NCBI GenBank assembly: GCA_021203365.1
Contig: JAJQBI010000084.1
Span: 18,930 to 82,929, forward strand
Direction: 5' to 3'
Source of the DNA: Clostridiales bacterium
Lineage (GTDB): Bacteria > Bacillota > Clostridia > Lachnospirales > Lachnospiraceae
DNA length: 64,000 nucleotides
The stretch's first letter is position 1. Each line of letters begins with the position of its first letter. The translations under genes and the position numbers were made by a program. The notes under the pieces are model-generated. The model worked only from the letters and a program-made list of their open reading frames with translations. It ran no database searches and was not told the origin of the DNA. Of the stretch, positions 44,031 through 53,164 are shown in pieces.

Positions 44031-45473
44031 CTAAGCTTTGTGTCCCCCGATCTGTCCGTTTCGGTCCCGCATGGTAGCGCCCTCCCGGAAATTGGTTCCC
44101 TTCAGTACTGCGTTTTTCCCATATCGCTTTTTAATGGAGAGCATGGCGGCCTGGAGCTTCCTCTCCCGCTCCTGTTTCTCCACGTCGGAAAACAGATCCA
44201 GCTGAACCACCCCATCATCCTCCACCACATGATTTGCGGCAAGGGTGACCCTGCGCACGGACAGACGGGGATCCGCGATTCGGACAAAAATCTCGTCAAA
44301 CGCGGAGAGAATCTCACTGCCAAGACTGGTTGGATGGTCCAGCCGCGCGCTCCCGTGGGCCGGCCTGGGCACAGCTCTCCCATAATGATCCACATGAACC
44401 GGCCCCAGATAGCTCCCATGGTCCACATTCTCCCGGTCATAGCCGATATCCAGAGTATAGGAATCCGACGCCAGTCCTTTATCCACGAGCTGCATGGTCA
44501 GGCTGTCCGCCATCTCACGGACAATGACCCGTGCCTTCTCATAAGAATAGGGGGTGGAAAGCACCTGGCCCTCACTTAAGCTGTTAAAATCCGGCTGGTA
44601 ATTCTGAATGTATTCCATGGTCACCGGCTCTATCCCCCAGGCATGGTCAATGAGAATTTCCGCGTCTATGCCGAAGGTCTTATAAAACCAGCCCTGATCC
44701 GAAAGGGAAAGCCGGGCTACATCTCCCATAGTAAAAAGGCTGTGCCCTTCCAGCTTCCGCGCGGTGGCCGGACCAATGCGCCAGAAATCCGTCAGCGGCC
44801 GGTGCGGCCAGAGCCGGGCGCGATAGGTGTATTCATCCAGCTCCGCAATCCGCACACCGTCCCGGTCCGGCAAAGTGCGCTTGGCCTCAATATCCATGGC
44901 AATCTTGGCCAGATAAAGATTCGTGCCGATACCGCCGGCCGCAGTGATCCCCGTGGTATACAGCACCTCCCGGATCATAACCGACGCCAGCTCATGGGCC
45001 GTCATATGATACGCCGTCAGGTAGCCGGTTACGTCCATAAAAACCTCATCAATGGAGTAGGCAAAAATGTCCTCCGGCGCCACATATTTCAGATAAATGG
45101 AATAAATCCGGGCAGATACCTCCACATACCGGGCCATCCGCGGCGGCGCGGTAATATAGGAAAGCTCCAGAGACGGATCGGCTTTCAAAGCTTCCATATC
45201 AAAGGAGGCGCCGGAAAATCTGTGCCCCGGTGCCCGGCGCAGGCGCTCCGCATTCACCTCACGCACCCTCTGCACCACCTCAAACAGCCTTGCCCGCCCG
45301 GAAACGCCGCAGGATTTAAGAGACGGAGAGACCGCCAGACAGATGGTCTTCTCTGTGCGGGAGGCGTCCGCCACCACCAGATTGGTGGTCAGCGGATTGA
45401 GATGCCGGTCCGCACACTCAGAGCTTGCGTAAAACGATTTCAGATCAATGGCAACATATGAGCGGTCTCTCAT
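44031..45473 (-). CDS. Y-family DNA polymerase (UmuC/UvrX-like)
   Basis: Error-prone lesion-bypass polymerase. The 480 residues have the catalytic AIDLKSFYASSECA near residue 8 (first metal Asp, steric-gate region), YSIDEVFMDVT near 145 (Asp-Glu pair), TGITAAGGIGTNLYLAKIAMD in two pieces, a helix-hairpin-helix region (FWRIGPATARKLEG) and a little-finger domain. Near the C-terminus QLDLF resembles the beta-clamp-binding motif. The start at 45473 is chosen because family members begin here; the longer frame to 45578 runs into the upstream gene. It is the second gene of the SOS cassette. Confidence 0.92.
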   Translation of the reverse strand: MRDRSYVAIDLKSFYASSECADRHLNPLTTNLVVADASRTEKTICLAVSPSLKSCGVSGRARLFEVVQRVREVNAERLRRAPGHRFSGASFDMEALKADPSLELSYITAPPRMARYVEVSARIYSIYLKYVAPEDIFAYSIDEVFMDVTGYLTAYHMTAHELASVMIREVLYTTGITAAGGIGTNLYLAKIAMDIEAKRTLPDRDGVRIAELDEYTYRARLWPHRPLTDFWRIGPATARKLEGHSLFTMGDVARLSLSDQGWFYKTFGIDAEILIDHAWGIEPVTMEYIQNYQPDFNSLSEGQVLSTPYSYEKARVIVREMADSLTMQLVDKGLASDSYTLDIGYDRENVDHGSYLGPVHVDHYGRAVPRPAHGSARLDHPTSLGSEILSAFDEIFVRIADPRLSVRRVTLAANHVVEDDGVVQLDLFSDVEKQERERKLQAAMLSIKKRYGKNAVLKGTNFREGATMRDRNGQIGGHKA

Positions 45474-45513
45474 GCCGCCGGATACCTCCCTTCCTCTCAC
45501 CGGGCACCCCCCT

Positions 45514-45807
45514 TCAGCCTTCCACTTCCACAAACCAGCGCCCCACCCGGCCGGAATAAAGAGGCGCACTGTGCTCAAAAAAGAGATGCTTCTCCTGTCC
45601 CTGTATGATCACCGTGTAGCAATCTCCGGGAAGATTCATGCGCACTGTGTTCGCAGGGCGAAAATCACGAACCTGCTCAATCTGAAAAGTGCGCCCGTCC
45701 TCCCAGGTAATTGTCCGGGGCTGCATATACCCCGCAGCGTCAAAATCAGATGTCACTTTGACATATACCCGCTCCAGCTGCGGCCGCGATAATTTTTCCC
45801 TTGTCAC
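45514..45807 (-). CDS. Small conserved protein of SOS cassette (97 aa)
   Basis: An unrecognised beta-rich protein. The sequence alternates charged and hydrophobic residues (RTITWEDGRTFQIEQVRDFRP in two pieces; CYTVIIQGQEKHLFFEH; GRWFVEVEG), suggesting a small barrel. It starts with GTG at 45807 after GAGGTGGAG and is the first gene after the LexA-controlled promoter, 40 bp before the Y-family polymerase. I recall similar genes next to UmuC-like polymerases in Lachnospiraceae, so a role with the polymerase is plausible but unproven. Confidence 0.75.
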   Translation of the reverse strand: MTREKLSRPQLERVYVKVTSDFDAAGYMQPRTITWEDGRTFQIEQVRDFRPANTVRMNLPGDCYTVIIQGQEKHLFFEHSAPLYSGRVGRWFVEVEG

Positions 45808-45852
45808 TGCTCCACCTCTTCCCCAATTATTTTAATACCGGAATATTTCCTG

Positions 45853-46008
45853 CTCATAAGTCACACTGTCGGAACTTCGTTCCTCCGTGTGACAACTTCC
45901 GAAACTCAGCTGTGCTCCGCACATCTGACACTGCTTCGCAGCTTTCCGTTTCGGAACTGACTTATGAGGTGAACGTGAGCAAGCTCCCGTTTCTTCTCAT
46001 AAGTCACA
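45853..46008 (-). promoter_or_regulatory. Structured leader with alternative stems before the SOS cassette
   Basis: The leader of roughly 200 nt contains CTCATAAGTCACA twice in direct order on the plus strand (45853-45865 and 45996-46008) and its complement TGACTTATGAG once (45958-45968). The complement can pair with either copy, giving mutually exclusive helices at the 5' end or next to the gene start. Inside are more hairpins: TCACAC/GTGTGA (45861-45892), CCGAAAC/GTTTCGG (45898-45954) and several GAA- or GGA-loop mini-hairpins. This looks like an attenuator or a repeat-derived folded RNA. No known riboswitch fits. Confidence 0.65.
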
Positions 46009-46036
46009 TTATAATATTCGAACATATGTTTGTCAA
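46008..46036 (-). promoter_or_regulatory. Consensus promoter of the SOS cassette
   Basis: Minus-strand TTGACA (46036-46031), exactly 17-bp spacer, TATAAT (46013-46008): a perfect consensus promoter. Confidence 0.85.
46019..46032. promoter_or_regulatory. LexA (SOS) box
   Basis: CGAACATATGTTTG on the plus strand, one base off the perfect Gram-positive SOS palindrome CGAACATATGTTCG. It lies between and overlapping the -35 and spacer of the consensus promoter, so LexA binding should block polymerase. Confidence 0.85.
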
Positions 46037-46077
46037 CTGGGAATATGAGGATATCTTTTGACTCAGGGCATCACCTG

Positions 46078-46108
46078 AAAAGTGCGGACCTGCTCAGTCC
46101 GCACTTTT
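46078..46108 (-). terminator. Terminator after the arabinose operon
   Basis: Perfect 12-bp stem AAAAGTGCGGAC/GTCCGCACTTTT with a 7-nt loop, 13 bp past the kinase stop. Symmetric A/T ends allow action in both directions. Confidence 0.8.
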
Positions 46109-46120
46109 TCCCCCAATTTT

Positions 46121-47722
46121 TTACGCTTTCCAGATTCCGGATTCCACAGCCGATCTCTCAATTCCAAGTCCCGCGGTGTATCTCTCCATGAACTGGTTAA
46201 AGCCCTTTACTCCCTCTTCCGCAGGCTCCAGGGTGCTTCCCTCGTTCCCCTTGAACACCTTCTCATTCAGGAAATCCTCCAGACTTTCGCCCTCCTCCTT
46301 ATGAATCCGATAGGAGGCCAGCAGCGCGGCGCCCCAGGCTCCGCCCTCTCCCGCGGTCTCCATCACGGAAACCGGGCAGTTCACCGCGTCCGCCAGGATC
46401 TGCTGTCCCACACCCTTTGTCTTAAACAGACCACCGTGGCCCAGCAGCTGATCCACCTGCACGTTTTCCTGATCGATCAGAATACTCAGGCCCACTCTCA
46501 TGGCTCCAAAACAGGTATAAAGGTTGGTCCGCATGAAATTCGCCAGATTGAACCGGCTCTCGGGAGAGCGCACAAACAGGGGCCGGCCTTCCTCAAAGCC
46601 GGTGATATGCTCCCCGGAAAAATAGCAGTAGGACAGCAGTCCGCCACAGTCCGGATCCCCTTCCATGGCTTTGTTATACAGGGTTCCGTAAAGCTTATCC
46701 ATATCCACATCCACGCCGAAGGTCTCCGCGAACTCTCTGAACAGGCCGATCCAGCCGTTCAGATCTGAGGTACAGTTGTTGGAGTGCGCCATGGCCACCA
46801 GATCCCCGGCCGGAGTGGTCACCATATCAATCTCCTTATACGGCCTGGAGAGCTCATGTTCCAGCACCACCATGGCAAAGGCGGAGGTACCGGCGGAAAC
46901 ATTTCCGGTGCGCTTCTTCACGCTGTTGGTGGCCGCCATACCGGTTCCCGCGTCGCCCTCCGGCGGGCACAGAGGAATTCCGGGCTTCAGTCTTCCGCTG
47001 ACATCCAGAAGCTTCGCCCCTTCCGGCGTCAGGACGCCTGCGTCCTCGCCGGCCACCAGCACCTTCGGGAGAATTTCCTTTAATTTCCAGGGAAATCCAT
47101 AGGGAGTCACCAGCTCGTCGAATTTCTCCACCATGGTTCCGTAATAATCCTTTGCCTCCGTATCGATGGGGAACATCCCCGCCGCGTCGCCGATGCCCAG
47201 CACCCGTTTTCCGGTGAGCTGCCAGTGCACATAGGCCTCCAGAGTCGTAATATAATCGATCTCCTTTACATGCTCCTCCCCGTTCAGGATCGCCTGATAA
47301 AGGTGGGCAATGCTCCATCTCTGCGGAATGTTATAATTAAAAAGATGAAACAGCTTCTCGCTGGCCTCCCCGGTAATATTGTTTCTCCAGGTGCGGAAGG
47401 GCACCAGAAGTTTGCCTTCTTTATTAAAGGGCATGTAACCGTGCATCATGGCGCTGATGCCAATGGCTCCGTAGGATTCCGGAACAATGCCGTACTGCCT
47501 CTCCACATCCCTTACCAGATCCTGGTAGCAGTCCTGAAGCCCGTCCCAGATATCCTCCAGCGTATAAGTCCAGATTCCGTTTTCCAGGCGGTTTTCCCAG
47601 GCATGTCCGCCGGAGGCGATGGGCACGTTGGCTTCATCCACAAGAACCGCCTTGATCCGGGTGGAGCCAAACTCAATTCCGAGGGCCGTGCGATTATTAA
47701 GAATGGATTCTTTTGCAGACAT
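46121..47722 (-). CDS. FGGY-family kinase, probable L-ribulokinase
   Basis: The 533 residues match the FGGY sugar-kinase fold: [17 protein letters not shown] at the N-terminus (phosphate loop), [40 protein letters not shown] and the C-terminal [14 protein letters not shown]. Sequence-only annotation would call it xylulokinase, but it sits 18 bp downstream of araA, so phosphorylation of L-ribulose is the more likely role. No araD epimerase gene is in the operon; it must lie elsewhere. Confidence 0.82.
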   Translation of the reverse strand: MSAKESILNNRTALGIEFGSTRIKAVLVDEANVPIASGGHAWENRLENGIWTYTLEDIWDGLQDCYQDLVRDVERQYGIVPESYGAIGISAMMHGYMPFNKEGKLLVPFRTWRNNITGEASEKLFHLFNYNIPQRWSIAHLYQAILNGEEHVKEIDYITTLEAYVHWQLTGKRVLGIGDAAGMFPIDTEAKDYYGTMVEKFDELVTPYGFPWKLKEILPKVLVAGEDAGVLTPEGAKLLDVSGRLKPGIPLCPPEGDAGTGMAATNSVKKRTGNVSAGTSAFAMVVLEHELSRPYKEIDMVTTPAGDLVAMAHSNNCTSDLNGWIGLFREFAETFGVDVDMDKLYGTLYNKAMEGDPDCGGLLSYCYFSGEHITGFEEGRPLFVRSPESRFNLANFMRTNLYTCFGAMRVGLSILIDQENVQVDQLLGHGGLFKTKGVGQQILADAVNCPVSVMETAGEGGAWGAALLASYRIHKEEGESLEDFLNEKVFKGNEGSTLEPAEEGVKGFNQFMERYTAGLGIERSAVESGIWKA

Positions 47723-47740
47723 TTACTTTCCCCTTCTTTC

Positions 47741-49240
47741 CTATTTTCTGAAATACATCTGGTTCCAGCGAAGCTCATTTTTCAGCGTCCGGATGGTTGT
47801 GTCGCCGTCAATGCACACTGCCTCGATTCCCATGGCGTCCGCCCAATCGCACATCTGCTCCGCGGTCAGGTCATAAGAAAATGCCGTATGGTGCGCGCCG
47901 CCGGCCAGGATCCAGGCTTCGGCTCCGGTTGTCAGATCCGGCTTCGGAGTCCAGAAGGCCGTTCCTACCGGAAGCTTAGGCATGGGCTTTTCTACCTTCT
48001 TACACTCAACCTCGTTGATGATCAGGCGGAAGCGGTCCCCCAGATCTACCAGTGAGGTGGCAACCGCCGGTCCCGTCTTGGAGGTGAAGATCAGTCTGGC
48101 CGGATCCTCGCGGTCCCCCATGGAGAGCGGGCACACGCGGATGCTCACCTTTCCGTCCGCAACGGTGGGGCAGACTTCCAGCATATGGGCTTCCAGAACG
48201 CCTTCCTTTCCGGGAACCAGGTTGTAGGTGTAGTCCTCCATAAAGGAGGTTCCTTTGGCATCCTTGATCCCGGAGGTCATAATCTTCATCAGACGCACCA
48301 TGGCCGCGGTTTTCCAGTCGCCCTCTCCGCCGAAGCCATAACCCTTTTCCATCAGTCTCTGGATGGCCAGGCCGGGAAGCTGCTGCAGAGAGCCAAGATC
48401 CCCGAAATGGGTGACAATGGCCTGGTAATTTTTCTCCTCCAGGAATTTCTCAAAACCGATCTCAATGCCTGCCTGAACCGCCACATGACGGCGGAATTCC
48501 TCCGGATCCCGGCCATCCAGAATAATGTCATATTTATCATAATACTCGTCCACAAGAGCGTTGATATCTCCCTGCTTCACATCCTGCACGTATTCCGCGA
48601 TCTCATTTACAGGATAGGCGTCAATCTCCCAGCCAAATTTGATCTGCGCTTCCACCTTGTCGCCCTCCGTCACGGCTACATTGCGCATATTGTCCGCCAC
48701 GCGGCACACACGAATATGGCTGCTCTCCATAATACCCACAGCGGTGCGCATCCAGGACGCCAGGCGCTCCTGTACCTTCCGGTCCGCCCAGTAGCCCGCG
48801 ATCACCTTGCGCTCAATACCCATGCGGGTTACCAGATGTCCGTACTCACGTCCGCCATGAGCGGACTGGTTCTCATTCATAAAATCCATGTCAATGGTGT
48901 CATAGGGGATTTCCTCATTAAACTGCGTATGCAGATGACAAAGAGGCTTCCGGTATTCCTTAAGACCCAGGATCCAGGACTTTGCCGGGGAAAAGGTATG
49001 CATCCAGGTGATCACACCGGCGCACTCGTCATCCGCGTTGGCCTCGTTAAAGGTTTTGCGGATCAGCTCGTTGGTGATCAGCGTGGGCTTCCACACAACC
49101 TCAAAGGGAAGTACACCGGATTTGTTCAGCTCTTCCACAATAATGTGGGAATGCTCCGCTACCTTCCGAAGGCACTCATCTCCGTAAAGATCCTGAGAAC
49201 CGGTACAAAACCAGAATTTGTAGCTCTTAGCTGTTGTCAT
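47741..49240 (-). CDS. araA: L-arabinose isomerase
   Basis: Mn-dependent isomerase converting L-arabinose to L-ribulose. The 499 residues have the family length and motifs: KFWFCTGSQDLYGDE, TWMHTFSPAKSW, GFGGEGDWKTAAMVRLMK with the metal/catalytic Glu, SFMEDYTY, and GGAHHTAFSYDL with the metal His. AAAGGAGG precedes the ATG. It lies between araR and the kinase; element B occupies the araR-araA gap 34 nt upstream of the start. Confidence 0.96.
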   Translation of the reverse strand: MTTAKSYKFWFCTGSQDLYGDECLRKVAEHSHIIVEELNKSGVLPFEVVWKPTLITNELIRKTFNEANADDECAGVITWMHTFSPAKSWILGLKEYRKPLCHLHTQFNEEIPYDTIDMDFMNENQSAHGGREYGHLVTRMGIERKVIAGYWADRKVQERLASWMRTAVGIMESSHIRVCRVADNMRNVAVTEGDKVEAQIKFGWEIDAYPVNEIAEYVQDVKQGDINALVDEYYDKYDIILDGRDPEEFRRHVAVQAGIEIGFEKFLEEKNYQAIVTHFGDLGSLQQLPGLAIQRLMEKGYGFGGEGDWKTAAMVRLMKIMTSGIKDAKGTSFMEDYTYNLVPGKEGVLEAHMLEVCPTVADGKVSIRVCPLSMGDREDPARLIFTSKTGPAVATSLVDLGDRFRLIINEVECKKVEKPMPKLPVGTAFWTPKPDLTTGAEAWILAGGAHHTAFSYDLTAEQMCDWADAMGIEAVCIDGDTTIRTLKNELRWNQMYFRK

Positions 49241-49266
49241 AATAAAATCCTCCTTTAAAAATGTAA

Positions 49267-49304
49267 TGATTGAAGCGACAAAAAATATTTTTCCGCCATA
49301 GTGC
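49267..49304 (-). repeat. Stem-loop element B, degenerate copy (araA leader)
   Basis: TGATTGAAGCGACAAAAAA followed by TATTTTTCCGCCATAGTGC: the left half is intact but the right arm has mutated (TTCCGCC for TGTCGCT). It fills most of the 65-bp gap between araR and araA. Confidence 0.7.
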
Positions 49305-49305
49305 T

Positions 49306-50400
49306 TTACAGTAAATCCCCTCTGCTGGACCCGCGCACGATCAGCTCCGGACGGATCAGGCGTTCCACACGGCTCTCGGATTCCGGCACGCCGTTCAGCT
49401 TTTCCAGAAGAAGCTCCGCGGCCATCCGCCCCAGCTCCTCCTGGGGATGGGCAATGGTGGTAATGCCAGAGCCGGCCCGGGAATAGATGGAGTTGTCATA
49501 GCCGGTAACCGAGACATCCTCCGGCACCCGCACGCCCTTCTTCTGCAGAGCCTCCATCACCTGCACGGCAATCTGATCATTGTAGCACACCAGCCCGTCG
49601 GGAAGAGACCCGGTCCGGGCCATCATGGCGGCCATCAGCCCCGGCTTGGATCTGCGGTCTTCCGTGTGATACCAGATCACATCGTCCGGCACATAGGGCA
49701 GGCCCCTCTCCTGAATGGCACGGACAAACCCCTTGTGTCTCTCCGCGCCCTGAAAATCGTCCGCCTTGAAAAAACCCGCCACTCTCTTACATCCGGTATC
49801 CAGCAGATGCTTCGTCACCAGATACCCGCCCTGCGCGTCGTCCATAAGGATATGGGGACGGTCCCTCATCTCTGTATAAATTCCCTGAATAAAGACATAG
49901 GGGATCCCGTGCGCGTCCAGACTCTGATACAGATTCCGGTGTCTGCACAGCACCTGACTCTTGCTGGGTTCAATAATCAGCCCGTCAATCTCCTTCTCCA
50001 GCAGCTCTTCCAGACATCGTGCTTCCTTCTGCCGGCTGTTTCCGGTATTCTTCAGAATAATACTGTATCCGTGCTCCGACAGAACCTGATCCATCCCCTG
50101 GATCAGCCGGGGAAAAATGTAATCCGAAATATAGGTGATGACCACGGCGATGTTTCCCGACCGCTTCATCCGGTTCACCTTGTCCGAGCAGAAGGTTCCC
50201 TTCCCGTGAAACGCCTCCACATACCCGTCCTGCTCCAGAATCCCCAGTGCCTTGCGCACCGTATGCCGGCTCAGGGAGTATTGCCTGGACAGTTCATTCT
50301 CCGAGGGAAGCCTCTCCCCCGGGGCAATTTCCCCGGACAGAATTTCCCCTTTCAGCTGTTCCATCAGGATATAATATTTTGGCTTTCCGGAATCTGTCAT
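49306..50400 (-). CDS. araR: AraR-type arabinose repressor (GntR N-terminus, LacI-type sensor)
   Basis: The 364 residues combine a GntR winged helix (YYILMEQLKGEIL, ERLPSENELSRQYSLSRHTV, DGYVEAFHGKGTF) at about 8-75 with a LacI/periplasmic-binding-like effector domain (IAVVITYISDYIFPRLIQGMD, ILMDDAQGGYLVTKHLL, VTGYDNSIYSRAGSGITTI). This chimera is characteristic of AraR, which releases DNA on binding L-arabinose. The ATG at 50400 follows AGGAGGGGG. A 30-bp palindrome overlaps its promoter, so it is autoregulated and likely controls the whole araR-araA-kinase transcript. Confidence 0.93.
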   Translation of the reverse strand: MTDSGKPKYYILMEQLKGEILSGEIAPGERLPSENELSRQYSLSRHTVRKALGILEQDGYVEAFHGKGTFCSDKVNRMKRSGNIAVVITYISDYIFPRLIQGMDQVLSEHGYSIILKNTGNSRQKEARCLEELLEKEIDGLIIEPSKSQVLCRHRNLYQSLDAHGIPYVFIQGIYTEMRDRPHILMDDAQGGYLVTKHLLDTGCKRVAGFFKADDFQGAERHKGFVRAIQERGLPYVPDDVIWYHTEDRRSKPGLMAAMMARTGSLPDGLVCYNDQIAVQVMEALQKKGVRVPEDVSVTGYDNSIYSRAGSGITTIAHPQEELGRMAAELLLEKLNGVPESESRVERLIRPELIVRGSSRGDLL

Positions 50401-50427
50401 TCCAATCCCCCTCCTGCTTACTATGCT

Positions 50428-50457
50428 ACAACTTGTATGGATGTCCAAACAAGTTGT
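50428..50457. promoter_or_regulatory. AraR operator
   Basis: A 30-bp palindrome: ACAACTTGTATGGAT against ATCCATACAAGTTGT-type right half, with two mismatched pairs near the centre. It lies 28 bp upstream of the araR ATG. The core TTGTnTGGA resembles AraR boxes (TTGTACGTACAA type) of Bacilli. Confidence 0.8.
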
Positions 50458-50561
50458 TTCCATTGCAAAAAGAGTACGAAATTTAAACCGATTTTTTGTC
50501 TAAAATGTATAAGTCCGGAAATTTGCCCTGTTCAGGACTTTTCCGGTATGGCATCTCCGTC

Positions 50562-51002
50562 TCATCTTCGAAAAAGGGAGATCACATACAGCACCACCGC
50601 CAGCACAATAAAAAACGGAAGAACCGCGATGAGAACCCGCCCCACAAGGCAGATGATAATTACAAGTACCAGAATCGCGATGATCCTTCCGATCCAGGTA
50701 TTCAGATCCAGGCGAAAGCTACGATGCCCGGACTTTTCGGCGGAAGCTTCCGTCTCTTCTCTCCATTCGCTGCTGTACTCCTCATAGTCCGCATCCGCAC
50801 TGTCCGGGTCCGTATCCAGAAGAGTTTTCGCGATCAGCCTTGGATCTCCAAGCTCCGCAAGCACCTCCGCTTCACTTCTCCCGCCGCGCACCTGAGACTG
50901 AATATAATCCTCGTAATACCGCACATGAGCCGCGGCCTTTCCCTCATGCATCTGTCCCTGCAGCTGCCGGCGCAATGTATCAAGAAATTCCGTTCTGTTC
51001 AT
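50562..51002 (-). CDS. DUF1700-type small membrane protein
   Basis: The 146-residue protein starts with the DUF1700 helical domain (MNRTEFLDTLRRQLQG, YYEDYIQSQVRGGRSEAEVLAELGDPR in parts), followed by an acidic linker and two adjacent membrane segments (IIAILVLVIIICLVGRVLIA and VLPFFIVLAVVLYVISLF). DUF1700 proteins often pair with PadR-like regulators; none is adjacent. AAGGAGA precedes the ATG. Function unknown, probably a membrane-associated regulator. Confidence 0.85.
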   Translation of the reverse strand: MNRTEFLDTLRRQLQGQMHEGKAAAHVRYYEDYIQSQVRGGRSEAEVLAELGDPRLIAKTLLDTDPDSADADYEEYSSEWREETEASAEKSGHRSFRLDLNTWIGRIIAILVLVIIICLVGRVLIAVLPFFIVLAVVLYVISLFRR

Positions 51003-51045
51003 AAAGCTTCTCCTTACGATGACACAAAGGGCCAGGCTCTTTCAA

Positions 51046-51102
51046 GACCGGCACAGGCCTCTGCGTTCACAGTTCACTGTCCCCAGGCCCCTGTATCATA
51101 TG
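51046..51102 (-). repeat. Stem-loop element A, strongly diverged copy
   Basis: GGCACAGGCCTCTGCGTTCA and CCCCTGTATCATATG align with the core and tail of element A at 13670 and 37547, but the outer stem is lost. It lies upstream of the DUF1700 gene, in the same relative orientation as the other copies. Apart from this and the fhs terminator the 269-bp gap holds nothing. Confidence 0.45.
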
Positions 51103-51204
51103 ATTTTCAAATGCAATCTTCCGCTTCTTATTTTAGCATAGAACCCATGTACACGCCTACCTGCCGAAACATAAAATTTTTATGAACTGCCGCCGATTCA
51201 GATG

Positions 51205-51240
51205 AAAAAACAGCCGGCCGGCGAAAACGCTGACTGGCTG
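51205..51240 (-). terminator. Intrinsic terminator after fhs
   Basis: Minus strand CAGCCAGTCAGCG, TTTT loop, CGCCGGCCGGCTG, followed by TTTTTT; 13-position stem with two mismatches. Confidence 0.85.
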
Positions 51241-51271
51241 TTTTTATATACATGAAAATTTATATCACGCT

Positions 51272-52957
51272 TTAGAAAAGTCCGGTAATCTTTCCGTTCT
51301 CATCCACATCGATCTTCTCGGCGGCCGGAACCTTTGGCAGACCGGGCATGGTCATAATCTCTCCGGTGAGGGCTACAATAAAGCCGGCACCCGCGGAAAT
51401 CTTCAGATTTCTTACGGTAACCTCAAAGTCAGTGGGCGCACCCAGCTTCGCCGGATCGTCGGTCAGGCTGTACTGTGTCTTCGCCACACAGATGGGACAG
51501 TTCCCGAATCCAAGAGCCTCCAGCTGCTTCGCCTGCTTCTGCGCGTTGGCTGTGAGAACCGCTCCCTTGCCGCCGTAGATCTTCTGCACGATCTGGTTCA
51601 GCTTGTCCTCAATGCTTCCTTCCAGCTCATAGGAATAAGTAAAGTCGTTGGGCTCCTCAACCAGACGAATCACTTCTTCAGCCAGACGAACTCCGCCTTC
51701 GCCGCCCTTGGCCCATACCTCAGAAAGCGCTACATTTACACCCAGCTCTTTGCACTTGGCTTCTACCAGGTCAAGCTCTGCCTTGGTATCCGTCGGGAAG
51801 GCGTTGATGGCAACCACGCAGGGAAGCTTATATACGTTCTTGATATTGCTTACATGCTTCAGCAGGTTGGGAAGACCCTTCTCCAGAGCTTCCAGGTTCT
51901 CCTGATTCAGATCTGCCTTGGCAACGCCGCCGTTGTATTTCAGCGCACGCACGGTCGCTACAATAACAACCGCGTTGGGCTTCAGGCCCGCCATACGGCA
52001 CTTGATATCCAGGAATTTCTCCGCGCCAAGGTCCGCGCCAAAGCCGGCCTCTGTGATGGTGTAATCCGAAAGCTTCAGAGCCATTCTGGTTGCGGTTACG
52101 GAGTTGCAGCCGTGTGCGATGTTGGCGAAAGGCCCGCCGTGTACGATCGCGGGAACATGCTCCAGGGTCTGAACCAGGTTGGGCTTGAGAGCGTCCTTCA
52201 GAAGAGCGGTCATGGCTCCCTCTGCGTGAAGATCGCCTGCGGTCACCGGTTTCTGCTCAGAGGGCTTGCCATAGGTATAGCCTACGATGATACGGGAAAG
52301 TCTGTTCTTCAGGTCTGTGATGTCGCTGGCCAGGCAGAGCACTGCCATGATTTCAGAAGCCACAGTGATATCATATCCGTCCTCACGGGGAGTTCCGTCG
52401 GTTCTGCCGCCCAGGCCGTCCACGATGCTGCGGAGCTGACGGTCGTTCATATCCACGCATCTTCTCCAGGTAATCTTGCGCGGGTCAATGTTCAGCGCGT
52501 TGCCCTGGAAAATATGATTGTCGATCATGGCCGCCAGAAGGTTGTTGGCCGCGCCGATGGCATGGAAGTCACCGGTAAAGTGAAGGTTAATATCCTCCAT
52601 GGGAACCACCTGTGCGTAGCCGCCGCCGGCCGCACCGCCCTTTACGCCGAACACCGGTCCAAGGGAGGGCTCACGCAGAGCAACCATCACGTTCCTGCCA
52701 AGCTTCTGCATGCCGTCCGCCAGACCAACGGTGGTTGTGGTCTTGCCTTCACCCGCGGGAGTAGGGTTGATGGCGGTAACAAGGATCAGCTTTCCATCCT
52801 TTTTATCCGTCTCCTTCAGCAGATTGTAATCAATCTTTGCCTTGTATTTGCCGTACTGCTCAAGATACTTATCGTCAATTCCTGCCTTGGCCGCGATCTC
52901 GGTGATCGGCAGCATCTCGCACTCCTGTGCAATCTCAATGTCACTTTTGAATCCCAT
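51272..52957 (-). CDS. fhs: Formate-tetrahydrofolate ligase
   Basis: ATP-dependent synthesis of 10-formyl-THF from formate, supplying one-carbon units for purines and, in acetogens, the Wood-Ljungdahl methyl branch. The 561 residues have normal length and the P-loop region [18 protein letters not shown], followed by [20 protein letters not shown] in two pieces and NIAHGCNSV. The ATG at 52957 follows AAAGGAG. A ZTP riboswitch with terminator precedes it. Confidence 0.97.
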   Translation of the reverse strand: MGFKSDIEIAQECEMLPITEIAAKAGIDDKYLEQYGKYKAKIDYNLLKETDKKDGKLILVTAINPTPAGEGKTTTTVGLADGMQKLGRNVMVALREPSLGPVFGVKGGAAGGGYAQVVPMEDINLHFTGDFHAIGAANNLLAAMIDNHIFQGNALNIDPRKITWRRCVDMNDRQLRSIVDGLGGRTDGTPREDGYDITVASEIMAVLCLASDITDLKNRLSRIIVGYTYGKPSEQKPVTAGDLHAEGAMTALLKDALKPNLVQTLEHVPAIVHGGPFANIAHGCNSVTATRMALKLSDYTITEAGFGADLGAEKFLDIKCRMAGLKPNAVVIVATVRALKYNGGVAKADLNQENLEALEKGLPNLLKHVSNIKNVYKLPCVVAINAFPTDTKAELDLVEAKCKELGVNVALSEVWAKGGEGGVRLAEEVIRLVEEPNDFTYSYELEGSIEDKLNQIVQKIYGGKGAVLTANAQKQAKQLEALGFGNCPICVAKTQYSLTDDPAKLGAPTDFEVTVRNLKISAGAGFIVALTGEIMTMPGLPKVPAAEKIDVDENGKITGLF

Positions 52958-53008
52958 TTGCCTTTTTCTCCTTTCAAATGACAAAGTGTGTTGCACAGCC
53001 GTTTGTGT

Positions 53009-53073
53009 AAAAAAGGGCAGTATCTGATACTCACATGTTACAAAATGTAACAGTTAAATTTCAAATACTGCCC
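53009..53073 (-). terminator. Riboswitch-controlled terminator before fhs
   Basis: Minus strand GGGCAGTATTTGA ... TCAGATACTGCCC followed by TTTTTT. The 5' arm reuses GGGCAG of the ZTP aptamer, so ligand-stabilised aptamer and terminator are mutually exclusive. A second hairpin (GTTACA/TGTAAC) lies inside the loop. Confidence 0.85.
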
Positions 53074-53144
53074 AGACGGTCGGCTTGCAACAAGTTTCTG
53101 TCTCCACGTGGTAAGCTCCACCTGCTCCGTCAGTCAACAGAAAC
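53068..53144 (-). ncRNA. ZTP (pfl) riboswitch aptamer
   Basis: Minus strand: P1 GTTTCTGT/ACAGAAAC encloses the conserved TGACTGACGG, a GGTGG...ACCACGTGGAG hairpin region, and after a linker the 3' pseudoknot strand CCGTCTGGGCAG. These are the hallmarks of the pfl motif, which binds ZTP/ZMP and turns on one-carbon and purine genes, most often fhs, glyA or purH. Placement before fhs, with an overlapping terminator, fits a transcriptional ON switch. Confidence 0.88.
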
Positions 53145-53164
53145 CTTCTCTTCTTAACGGAAAA

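Noticed and set aside
46121..47722. Calling the kinase a xylulokinase
   Set aside because: The FGGY fold alone does not fix the sugar; the gene is in an araR-araA operon and no xylose isomerase is present.
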